Shown: positions 57,258 through 64,000 of the stretch, piece after piece
Layout: each line of letters starts with the position of its first letter
Numbering within the stretch: position 1 is the stretch's first letter
Assembly: GCA_017431465.1 (NCBI GenBank)
Contig: JAFRLA010000012.1
Location: forward strand, 1 to 64,000
DNA length: 64,000 nucleotides
DNA from: Candidatus Saccharimonadota bacterium
Lineage (GTDB): Bacteria > Patescibacteriota > Saccharimonadia > Saccharimonadales > Saccharimonadaceae
Direction: 5' to 3'
Program-made: the position numbers and the translations under genes
Notes under the pieces: model-generated
What the model saw: only the letters and a program-made list of their open reading frames with translations
Told to the model about the DNA's origin: nothing
The model's database searches: none

Positions 57258-58142
57258 CTAGCGTTTTACCGCTACGCGAAGTTTCGCGCTGCGCGCTCGC
57301 GGGTTGATAACTAACTCCATTTTCTCCGCAGTGATTGGGCTCTTCGTGACGACCTTAAGCTCCGATTCTTCCCCCATCGATGAAGCTTCCTTAAAATACT
57401 CCTTTACCAACCTGTCTTCTAGACTATGAAAGGTGATGATCCCTACCCTTCCGCCCGGCTTTAAAAGCTTAGGCAAAAGCGGCAGCATCTTCTCAATCTG
57501 CCCGAGCTCATCGTTTACTACGATCCGAATCGCCTGAAATGCTTTCGTCGCCGGGTGTACCCGCGAATGTCTAGCATTCCCCGCTATTCGATTCGCCAGC
57601 TCAGTCGTCGTCTTAAATGGACGACCAAGAACGATCTCTCGTGCAACCTTTCTCGAAAATCCCGGGCTCATCTCGCCGTATTTCTCGAAAATCTGAATCA
57701 GATCCTCGAAACTCCACTTGTTTACTATGTCCGCCGCCGTAAGTTCCTGCTCCCTGTTCATGCGCATATCTAGCGGACCCTCTTTTTGAAACGAGAACCC
57801 TCGTTCAGAGAAGTCTAGTTGCGGAGACGACACTCCAAAATCGGCCAGTATCATGTCGTACTGCTTTCCACACTCGATTAAGAGTAACGTAGCGTTATAA
57901 AAATCCTTATGCAAGATTTCTGGACCTTCTTCCTGGTGCTCGGGAAATTTCTCTTCCAAAAATCGAACTGCATAATCGTCGCGATCAACAAGCGTCGCGT
58001 CTTTATAATTCTGCGTTACCGCCAAAATCTTGTCTGCATGCCCAGCGTACCCTGCGGTTAAATCAAGATATGATTCTCCGTGAGATGGCTTAAGACCTGC
58101 AATTACTTCTGACAATAATACCGGATTATGTAGTGTCTCCAT
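57258..58142 (-). CDS. rsmH: 16S rRNA m4C1402 methyltransferase
   Basis: First gene of the dcw cluster (MraW), 294 residues. The SAM-binding domain starts with HNPVLLSEVIAGLKP, DLTAGYAGHA; catalytic and cofactor stretches ILADFGVSSPQLD, RGFSFQKEGPLDMRM, and the C-terminal GRVGIITFHSLEDRLVKEYF and NPRARSAKLRV are all typical. MraZ, usually upstream, is absent. The -10 box ends 8 nt before the ATG. Confidence 0.95.
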   Translation of the reverse strand: METLHNPVLLSEVIAGLKPSHGESYLDLTAGYAGHADKILAVTQNYKDATLVDRDDYAVRFLEEKFPEHQEEGPEILHKDFYNATLLLIECGKQYDMILADFGVSSPQLDFSERGFSFQKEGPLDMRMNREQELTAADIVNKWSFEDLIQIFEKYGEMSPGFSRKVAREIVLGRPFKTTTELANRIAGNARHSRVHPATKAFQAIRIVVNDELGQIEKMLPLLPKLLKPGGRVGIITFHSLEDRLVKEYFKEASSMGEESELKVVTKSPITAEKMELVINPRARSAKLRVAVKR

Positions 58143-58143
58143 T

Positions 58144-58159
58144 GTGTATTATTATACAC
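58144..58159. promoter_or_regulatory. Palindromic divergent promoter, rsmH / structured RNA
   Basis: GTGTATTATTATACAC is nearly self-complementary. Leftward it holds TATAAT for rsmH; rightward TATTAT would start the RNA described next at about 58160. Confidence 0.5.
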
Positions 58160-58160
58160 T

Positions 58161-58416
58161 AAGTTTGAGATTGCCCAACTAGAAACTTTAGCGTGTTTAT
58201 TTTGGTTCGATGTTTATTTAATCCTACATATTTAAGTTTTGCTACGATCTGCTCGGGGCAAGCCCGGACTCATATCCTAGCAGTTGAGAGCTTAATATGT
58301 GTGGTTATATTAGAGTTAATTGGGAGGTGTTTTCTTCGAATGTGCCAACGGTTTTGGTTTCGCGTTTCCTAAACGCGCGCCAAAACTCCTAGTTGGCCAA
58401 TCTCAAACCTTTTTTA
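58161..58416 (+). ncRNA. Candidate structured RNA closed by a 20-bp helix
   Basis: 58163-58182 and 58389-58408 are inverted repeats matching at 19 of 20 positions and are followed by CTTTTTT, giving a natural 3' end. Inside: ACATATTTAAG with CTTAATATGT, TGCTA with TAGCA, apical CGGG-GCAAG-CCCG, and a side hairpin TTTTGG/CCAAAA enclosing CGCGTTT-CCT-AAACGCG. The rod-like shape recalls 6S or SRP RNAs, but I see no SRP helix 8 motif and cannot confirm 6S. No ORF is plausible here. Confidence 0.6.
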
Positions 58417-58653
58417 ATGTGCTTTTTATGTGGCGTTTTTGTTTTCTTTACCACTAACCCCAGTATAAACTATTTTTCCCAAAAAAGCAATACCTTTTTC
58501 TCGCAATTTTAAGGCCCATCGTCGCAATTTTTTCCACAATTTGCAAGTATTTTACCACCCTATCAGGGGTAGATTTTCCACAATTGTCAAAAAACCGAAC
58601 ACTTTTTTGCCACCTGTGCAAAACTTTTTGCTAAAAATATGTTCTAATAATAC
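58417..58653. other. AT-rich gap with two DnaA-box-like sequences
   Basis: No gene is visible. TTTTCCACA occurs at 58530-58538 and 58574-58582 (one mismatch from TTATCCACA), and TCGCAATTTT is repeated at 58501 and 58522. Long T-runs and one hairpin-like CCCTATCAGGGG stretch make up the rest. Confidence 0.35.
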
Positions 58654-58682
58654 TTGACATTTTATGCTGTTTATGCTAATAT
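58654..58682 (+). promoter_or_regulatory. Strong promoter pointing at the 3' end of uvrD
   Basis: TTGACA, 17-bp spacer, TGCTAATAT. The only sequence downstream is antisense to the end of the uvrD gene, so it may make an antisense or short regulatory RNA. Confidence 0.55.
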
Positions 58683-58715
58683 AAAAACAGGCTTAAAGTC
58701 CTTAGGCTTTCTTTC

Positions 58716-60755
58716 TTATTCGTAAACGGGCACGTCTTCCGGGAAAGGATCTACGTCCGAAAACGGATCCCACTCGTCTTCACTGTTCCCCGCTGGGAGC
58801 TGGTTGGTAAAATCGTTCGATCCATACGGATTATAGCCAAGTTCTAGCAAAAAACGCGACGGCTCATTATAATTTCGACTCCCAAAAGAGAATCTCGACT
58901 TCGCATAGGTCATAACTAGAAGTTCCTTTGCCCTCGTCATCCCCACATAGGCCAGCCTCCGCTCCTCTTCCATATCTTTCTCTTCTTCAAACGCTCTAGT
59001 CCCTGGGAATAACCCCTCCTCCATTCCTACCAGAAAAACTACCGGAAATTCCAGCCCCTTCGCCGCGTGTAGAGTCATTAAAGTTACCGAATTTTTGCCA
59101 GTCTCCTCATCCGCCGACGACATCAAAGTCGCGTCCGCCAGAAAATCCGCCATATTTTCATAAATCAGCGCGTTGTTAGCCAAAACCGACAAGTTTTCCA
59201 GCCGCTCCTCACCGCTCGGCGTGCCATCATCTAGAAGCTCCGCAAAATTAAAATACTTGATCATATCCCGAATCACTTCCGTCGGCGCCTTATCAGCATC
59301 TCGATTTCTATCTAAGAACCTCACCAGTGAACTGTACGATTTTTCGGCTTTTCCAGAGAGCGGCAAGCCCGACAAAATCTTCACAATACTCGCCGCGCCA
59401 ATTCCAGACAAAACATTTTTACAAACTCTCTCTAGGCTAATTGTGTCGCGCGGGTTGACTAAAAGTTTTAAAATCGCCAGTGCATCTTTGACTTCCTTAC
59501 GATCATAAAAGCGTACCCCGCCGACAATTTTATATGGAATCTTCATGGCGATAAACGCCTTCTCAAACGTGTATGACTGGGCATTTGTACGATACAAAAC
59601 CGCAAAATCACTATAACTCCGCCGTCGTGCGCCGCTCCGCGCTGTCGCAGAGCGTGCCATTTCCCGCATAATCCGCCGCGCCACATAATCTGCCTCGCGT
59701 GCCTCATCAGCCATCGCCTCTACCTCTACCGGTTCCCCGTCGCCACTATCTGTAAACAACGTTTTGTCCGTCCGCGCCTTGTTATGTTCAATGATCTTCT
59801 GCGACGCCTTCAAAATATTACCCGTACTCCGATAATTCTGTTCCAACTTAATCACTTCTGCCCCTGGAAAATCCTTGGTAAAGTTCAAAATATTCGTAAA
59901 ATCCGCCCCTCGCCACGAATAAATCGACTGCCAGTCGTCCCCTACGACACAAATATTCCGATCGGGCCCAACCAACATTTTCACCAACTGGTACTGCACC
60001 GCATTCGTGTCTTGATACTCATCAATCAGGATATGCTGAAACCTCTCCTGCCACTTCTTTCGCACCTCTGCATTTTTGCGAAACACTTGCGCCGTCTTCA
60101 AAAGCAAATCATCAAAATCCAACGCGTCGGCCCGATCTTTTTCAATCTCATACTCCTGGTAAATCTTCGCAATCTTCTTTTGGTCTGGATAATACGCCTC
60201 ATCCGCATACTCGCTTGGGCTCGTCCCATTATTCTTATTTTTCGAGATTATTGCCTGAACCATCTTTGGCTTAACCTTCTTCGGATCAATCTCTAGCCGC
60301 TTCATAATTCTTTTGATCAGAGCTATCTGATCGTCAGTGTCATAAATCACAAAATTTGGGCTCACTCCTGCTGCAGCCGCCTCGATATGTAGAATCCTAA
60401 CACAAATTCCATGGAAAGTCCCCATGTACGGCATAAAATCCCGTGGCGCCTCGATTAGTGCACCCGCACCTGCGCCCGCACTCGCACCCAGCGCACCCGC
60501 GCCGCCCGGCCCGCCTTCGAGCAGTCGCCAGAGCCGCCGCCGCATCTCTCCTGCCGCCTTATTCGTAAAGGTAACCGCGAGAATATTGCGCGAGGATACG
60601 CCGTGCGCCAGCAGATTCGCAATTCGATGCGTCAAAGTCTTGGTTTTCCCTGAACCTGCCCCCGCCAAGATTAACAGCGGCCCCGACAAAATCTCCACCG
60701 CTTTTTTCTGCGCTGGATTTAACCCCCGAAAAATTTTATCCTCCACGTTCTCCAC
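58716..60755 (-). CDS. UvrD/PcrA-type DNA helicase
   Basis: Superfamily 1A helicase, 679 residues. Motif I LAGAGSGKTKTLT, Ia VTFTNKAAGEM, II ILIDEYQDTNAVQY, III CVVGDDWQSIYSWRGA, IV LEQNYRST, V TLMTLHAAKGLEFP and VI AYVGMTRAKELL are all intact. Between the Ia and following TFHGI block (about residues 80-105) lies a Gly/Ala-rich insert (GGPGGAGALGASAGAGAGA), and a second Arg/Ser/Ala-rich insert precedes YSDFAVLYRTN. Start is a GTG 6 nt after TGGTAAAAT, so a leaderless GTG mRNA is predicted. Involved in nucleotide excision repair and replication restart. Confidence 0.93.
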   Translation of the reverse strand: MENVEDKIFRGLNPAQKKAVEILSGPLLILAGAGSGKTKTLTHRIANLLAHGVSSRNILAVTFTNKAAGEMRRRLWRLLEGGPGGAGALGASAGAGAGALIEAPRDFMPYMGTFHGICVRILHIEAAAAGVSPNFVIYDTDDQIALIKRIMKRLEIDPKKVKPKMVQAIISKNKNNGTSPSEYADEAYYPDQKKIAKIYQEYEIEKDRADALDFDDLLLKTAQVFRKNAEVRKKWQERFQHILIDEYQDTNAVQYQLVKMLVGPDRNICVVGDDWQSIYSWRGADFTNILNFTKDFPGAEVIKLEQNYRSTGNILKASQKIIEHNKARTDKTLFTDSGDGEPVEVEAMADEAREADYVARRIMREMARSATARSGARRRSYSDFAVLYRTNAQSYTFEKAFIAMKIPYKIVGGVRFYDRKEVKDALAILKLLVNPRDTISLERVCKNVLSGIGAASIVKILSGLPLSGKAEKSYSSLVRFLDRNRDADKAPTEVIRDMIKYFNFAELLDDGTPSGEERLENLSVLANNALIYENMADFLADATLMSSADEETGKNSVTLMTLHAAKGLEFPVVFLVGMEEGLFPGTRAFEEEKDMEEERRLAYVGMTRAKELLVMTYAKSRFSFGSRNYNEPSRFLLELGYNPYGSNDFTNQLPAGNSEDEWDPFSDVDPFPEDVPVYE

Positions 60756-60761
60756 CTTTCT

Positions 60762-60770
60762 ATTTTACCA
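60762..60770 (-). promoter_or_regulatory. Extended -10 of the uvrD-like gene
   Basis: TGGTAAAAT on the minus strand ends 6 nt before a GTG start. Confidence 0.65.
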
Positions 60771-60781
60771 CAAAGCTGTGA

Positions 60782-62368
60782 CTAAATCCCTGAAAGCGGC
60801 GAAATATCCGCTCCGAGATGCCTGAGCCGAGCAGCAAAATTCTGGTACCCCCGGTCGATCGAATACGTGTTGCGCAGAATCGACATCCCCGGCGCCGCTA
60901 ACATCGCAATCAAAACTACTACCGCTGGTCGTAACGCCGGCGGAGATACCAACTCTGCCGCCCGCCAATTCGTTGGCCCCTCCACATATACTCGGTGCGC
61001 ATCCAAAAGCTCCACTTTTGCGTTCAACTTTGCGAGATCTGCCGTATAAATCGCCCGATTTTCAAATACCCAATCATGAATCAGTGTACGACCTCTAGCC
61101 GTCGCCGCAATCACTGCAAAAAACGGCAGGTTATCGATATTTAGCCCCGGAAATGGCATCGGATGAATCTTGTCCACGGGCGCTACCAAGTCCGACTTTT
61201 TAATCGTCAAATCAACCAACCTAGTTCGCTCATTCGCCGAAAAATACTCTTCTGAAACCTCGATTTTCGCATTCATGCTCTTCAAAACCTCAAGTTCCAC
61301 TTCTAGAAACTCGATCGGCGCACGGGTAATCTTAATCTCCGAGTGCGTCGCAATAGCCGCCGCAATAAACGACATCGCCTCAATCGGATCCTCTGACGGC
61401 GAATACTCCACATCGACATCAATTTTCCGACAGCCCGTAATCGTCAGCGTAGTCGTCCCGATTCCCTCAATCTTTACTCCTAACTTTTCCAGGAAGAAAC
61501 AGACGTCCTGAACCATGTAATTCGGCGAAGCCCCGACAATCGTCGTCCGCCCCGGATAAAGCGCCGCCGCCATCAACGCATTCTCAGTTACCGTGTCTCC
61601 CCGTTCAATCAATACAATCCGTTTCTCCGGATACGGATTTGCATTGGCGCCAGTCCCGGCATTAGTCCCGCGCATGCCAGCTCCCCGCGTCACTTTCGCC
61701 AGATAAAAGCCAGGTTCCGTCACTGCGTCAACCGACAGCCCAAAACTCGATAACGCCCGAAGGTGCGGGTCAATCGTTCGCACTCCGAGAGAACAGCCCC
61801 CTGCATATGGCAATCGAAACTCCGAAAACTTATGAAGCAGCGGCCCCAGCAACATAATTACCGACCGTGTTCGCCTAGCCGCGCCAATATTCATCTTCGC
61901 CAAATTATATTCACGTGGTGGTATAATTTCCAGATCTCTCCGACGATTTTTCCAATGACATTTTACTCCAATAGACTCCAAAACCTCGATAATCCGAAAC
62001 ACTTCTTCGATTCGCGCCACCCGTTTTAAGACTGTCCGCCCCGAGTTTAGAAGCGCGGCACACAAAAGCCCGACCGCCGCATTTTTCGAGGTATTTGTCG
62101 TAATTTCGCCCGAAAGTTCTTGACCTCCACGTACGACTAAGCCCTGAGAATGCTCAGTATTAACAGAGAGAATCGGGCTCCCAAAATAGTCCGAAAGTTT
62201 TTTGATCATCTCCAGCGAAACGTTCTGTTCGCCTTTCTCAATTCTGTGAATCGCCGACTGCGAAGTCGAGAGTTCCTTTGCGAGCTCCGCCTGAGTCAAA
62301 CTTTTATCCATTCTAAGATGCTCGACAACCGAGCCAATCTCTTGCTGATAACTCCGCATTTCTTTCAT
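60782..62368 (-). CDS. MurA fused to an XRE-type HTH domain
   Basis: UDP-GlcNAc enolpyruvyl transferase, first step of peptidoglycan synthesis, 528 residues instead of about 420. Residues about 10-66 form a Cro/C1-type HTH (LTQAELAKELSTSQSAIHRIEKGE). The MurA part starts near 77 (VVRGGQELSGEI), with NTSKNAAVGLL, catalytic Cys192 in AGGCSLGVRTIDPH and later DPIEAMSFIAAAI and the C-terminal YSIDRGYQNF. A Gly/Asn/Ala-rich insert (about 229-250) interrupts the stretch before TVTENALMAA. The fusion could let the enzyme bind DNA and regulate its own or other wall genes. Leaderless start. Confidence 0.9.
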   Translation of the reverse strand: MKEMRSYQQEIGSVVEHLRMDKSLTQAELAKELSTSQSAIHRIEKGEQNVSLEMIKKLSDYFGSPILSVNTEHSQGLVVRGGQELSGEITTNTSKNAAVGLLCAALLNSGRTVLKRVARIEEVFRIIEVLESIGVKCHWKNRRRDLEIIPPREYNLAKMNIGAARRTRSVIMLLGPLLHKFSEFRLPYAGGCSLGVRTIDPHLRALSSFGLSVDAVTEPGFYLAKVTRGAGMRGTNAGTGANANPYPEKRIVLIERGDTVTENALMAAALYPGRTTIVGASPNYMVQDVCFFLEKLGVKIEGIGTTTLTITGCRKIDVDVEYSPSEDPIEAMSFIAAAIATHSEIKITRAPIEFLEVELEVLKSMNAKIEVSEEYFSANERTRLVDLTIKKSDLVAPVDKIHPMPFPGLNIDNLPFFAVIAATARGRTLIHDWVFENRAIYTADLAKLNAKVELLDAHRVYVEGPTNWRAAELVSPPALRPAVVVLIAMLAAPGMSILRNTYSIDRGYQNFAARLRHLGADISPLSGI

Positions 62369-62374
62369 ACAAAA

Positions 62375-62383
62375 ATTATATCA
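62375..62383 (-). promoter_or_regulatory. Extended -10 of the HTH-murA gene
   Basis: TGATATAAT on the minus strand, ending 6 nt before the ATG. Confidence 0.7.
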
Positions 62384-62412
62384 CAGGATGAATATTTTGT
62401 ACACAACAAAAT

Positions 62413-63261
62413 CTAGGCGTCGCCGCCACAAACTACATTATTTGCATGGATCCAGCCCTCAAGCGTCCCCCCGTCCAGCTGCTCTCCTTCCGCCTCGATC
62501 ACTTTCATTCGTCCCCCACGCGAAATAAAGGTATCGATCGGATCGGTAATCATGTATTCCTGATCACCTGCGCCAAAATCATTCTCATGGACATACTTTA
62601 CAATTTCCTGCTGCAATTCTGGCGACAATACATATTTTCCAACGCTCGCCAAATTCGTCGGAGCCTCCTCTGGCGCTGGCTTCTCTACGATCCCAGAAAG
62701 ACAGCCCTCGTCATCGCGCGACAGAGCCGCAAACTTCGAAATCTCCGATTTGTCCATCGTAAGACCTAGAATCGCCGAGCCAAATCCAGATTCAGTAACT
62801 CCATTCATCAACAGCTCCGCCGCCGACGGGCCATTTGGATTCCAGATCAAATCATCGCCCATAAACACAATCACTGGCTCGTCAATATTATATTCCTCAA
62901 CCACCATCGCAATCGGCACCGCCGTTCCATACTTCCCCGAAGGATCTTGCACAGTATAATGAATCCGCACATTATCCGGCAAAGTCTTCGCCAGCTCCAA
63001 CCGGTCCATCTTTCCTCGCTCGGTCAAATATTTGTTCAACGCAACATTGTCTCGATAATACTCACGTACCTGGCAAGGCTCAGTATTCGAAACTACCATA
63101 TAAATATCGGTAATCCCCGCCGAGATCAATTCCTGCACAGAGTAATCTACTAATGGTCGGTTCCCAACCGGCAACATCGACTTCTCAATAATTTTCGTAA
63201 TTGGCAATCTCCTGGTTCCCCATCCCGCTACCGGAATAATCGCTTTAGTGATTTTTGGCAT
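62413..63261 (-). CDS. galU: UTP--glucose-1-phosphate uridylyltransferase
   Basis: Makes UDP-glucose for polysaccharides and glycolipids. The 282-residue protein has the nucleotidyltransferase start AIIPVAGWGTRRLPITKIIEKSMLPVGNRP (quoted in part: PVAGWGTRRLP), YTVQDPSGKYGTAVP, FMGDDLIW, VEKPAPEEAP and GDQEYMITDPID. Gly-Trp replaces the more usual Gly-Leu in the first loop. SD AAAGGAGG precedes the ATG; the start overlaps the upstream ZIP gene by 17 bp. Confidence 0.92.
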   Translation of the reverse strand: MPKITKAIIPVAGWGTRRLPITKIIEKSMLPVGNRPLVDYSVQELISAGITDIYMVVSNTEPCQVREYYRDNVALNKYLTERGKMDRLELAKTLPDNVRIHYTVQDPSGKYGTAVPIAMVVEEYNIDEPVIVFMGDDLIWNPNGPSAAELLMNGVTESGFGSAILGLTMDKSEISKFAALSRDDEGCLSGIVEKPAPEEAPTNLASVGKYVLSPELQQEIVKYVHENDFGAGDQEYMITDPIDTFISRGGRMKVIEAEGEQLDGGTLEGWIHANNVVCGGDA

Positions 63262-63952
63262 GCTTGCCTCCTTTTTTACCTAATAACCATTGAATCAACG
63301 TAATGACTTCGCCAATGACAATATACAAGAAGAATCCGGCAACGAACGACATTAAAGTCGGCAAAGCCGGCAAGACCTTATCGCCAACAAAATACGCCAA
63401 AACCGCAAACGGAGTCAGAATCAGCGCCGATAGAATCTGCAACTTTACGATCCGCTTTCGCTTCATTCCCGAACGCTGCATAATCGCGAAATCACCGATC
63501 TCTTGCGGAATCTCATGCGCCGCTGTCGCCACCGAAGAGATAATCCCTGTCCCTAGCCCTGCGGCAAACGAAGTTCCGATTACAATCCCGTCCATCGCCG
63601 TATGAATACTATCGACAATCAGCATTGCGGTCGCTTGGCGCTGGTTCTTTAGAACTTTCTCATCATCTCCGTGTCTATGAAAATGCGCAGCCAAAACCGA
63701 GATTAATTCGCAAATCCCGATCCCTAGACATACATATAATAATACTAGCCACTCTGGCAGGTCCCCATCCTCAAACACCTCTGGCAAAATATCGCCAAAT
63801 ACCGCATATAGCAACACGGCTACCGCGAAAACCATGGAGAATTTCTGAAAACCGCGCGCAATTTTAGAATCTGTCAGCAGCGCAAAACCACCCGCCAGCG
63901 AAACGAACGCCGTTAAGATTGTAATTCCAACAATCAAACCGATTTCTAACAT
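63245..63952 (-). CDS. ZIP-family metal transporter
   Basis: A 235-residue membrane protein with about seven to eight TM helices that should import Zn or Fe. The metal-binding motifs lie in TM4 (SIHTAMDGIVIGTSFAAG) and TM5 (ATAAHEIPQEIGDFA), and a short His-rich loop (AAHFHRHGDDE) connects TM3 and TM4. Leaderless start: TAAAAT ends 6 nt before the ATG. Coupled to galU by a 17-bp overlap. Confidence 0.9.
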   Translation of the reverse strand: MLEIGLIVGITILTAFVSLAGGFALLTDSKIARGFQKFSMVFAVAVLLYAVFGDILPEVFEDGDLPEWLVLLYVCLGIGICELISVLAAHFHRHGDDEKVLKNQRQATAMLIVDSIHTAMDGIVIGTSFAAGLGTGIISSVATAAHEIPQEIGDFAIMQRSGMKRKRIVKLQILSALILTPFAVLAYFVGDKVLPALPTLMSFVAGFFLYIVIGEVITLIQWLLGKKGGKHAKNH

Positions 63953-63958
63953 ATCTCT

Positions 63959-63964
63959 ATTTTA
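63959..63964 (-). promoter_or_regulatory. -10 of the ZIP-galU operon
   Basis: TAAAAT on the minus strand, 6 nt before the ATG; no TGn extension. Confidence 0.55.
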
Positions 63965-64000
63965 CTCTATTCTTTAGCAGAAATCAACGATTGGTTCCAG

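Noticed and set aside
58161-58416. Identification as SRP RNA
   Set aside because: The conserved helix 8 motif (GGAAG...AGCAG region) is missing.
58417-58653. Chromosomal origin
   Set aside because: Only two imperfect DnaA boxes, no dnaA/dnaN/rpmH neighbours, and flanking genes run in one direction.
1-64000. CRISPR arrays, IS elements, prophage, rRNA genes
   Set aside because: No regularly spaced direct repeats, transposase, integrase, phage structural genes or rRNA-like stretches were seen.

Overview
The window looks like a compact chromosome segment of a Patescibacteria/CPR bacterium, most likely Saccharibacteria (TM7). I infer this from the gene repertoire (reduced division/cell-wall cluster, paired FemAB-type transferases, a CPR-style type IV secretion-like ATPase, a minimal Fe-S system, a MurA carrying an HTH domain), from tight packing with several overlapping genes, and from the absence of phage, IS or CRISPR signals. 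TGA is used as a normal stop (for example at the end of the cysteine desulfurase gene), so this is not the recoded SR1/Gracilibacteria lineage. No rRNA is present; four tRNAs are (Ala-GGC, Thr-GGT, Gln-CTG, Leu-CAA).

Layout. 1-9.3 kb: trpS, a RelA/SpoT-type HD hydrolase, a pseudouridine synthase, a DNA polymerase III delta'-like protein, a TPR protein, a secreted glucosaminidase, then two minimal Fe-S modules (cysteine desulfurase + IscU-like scaffold; SufC-like + short SufB/D-like). 9.3-18.6 kb: an alpha-glucan phosphorylase, a MacB-type ABC pair divergent from a two-component system, and a heterodimeric ABC exporter. 18.5-25.7 kb: nucleotide kinases, smpB, xthA, lipid and sugar enzymes, a cell-anchored GH5 cellulase. 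26-33 kb: der, a PhoH-like ATPase, a secreted FISUMP-like protein, pth, dprA and an unassigned structured RNA. 33-41 kb: topA, a sigma-region-4/HARE-HTH protein, a large secretion-type ATPase and an orphan gene. 41-46.8 kb: a five-gene cell-wall operon (Mur-ligase-like, alpha/beta hydrolase, DegT-like aminotransferase, two FemAB proteins). 46.8-51 kb: CapA-like protein, GH97 glycosidase, sortase. 51-58 kb: the dcw cluster on the minus strand (rsmH, small ORF, ftsL-like, ftsI, mraY, ftsW, murG, ftsQ-like). 58-64 kb: a second structured RNA candidate, uvrD/pcrA, HTH-murA, galU, a ZIP transporter.

Plus-strand genes dominate up to 40.9 kb and minus-strand genes from 41.66 kb on, so transcription converges on an 800-bp non-coding hub that carries 11-bp-phased repeats, a degenerate dif-like site and a 165-nt palindrome with perfect 28-bp arms.

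Expression follows two clear styles. Many first-in-operon genes have a TGnTATAAT-type -10 box ending exactly 6 nt before the start codon, which implies leaderless mRNAs. A smaller set of mostly orphan genes has full -35/-10 promoters or long leaders plus a strong GGAGG Shine-Dalgarno. The points I find most worth following are the leaderless rule, the two unassigned structured RNAs, the palindromic element inserted in frame in topA, and the convergent hub.
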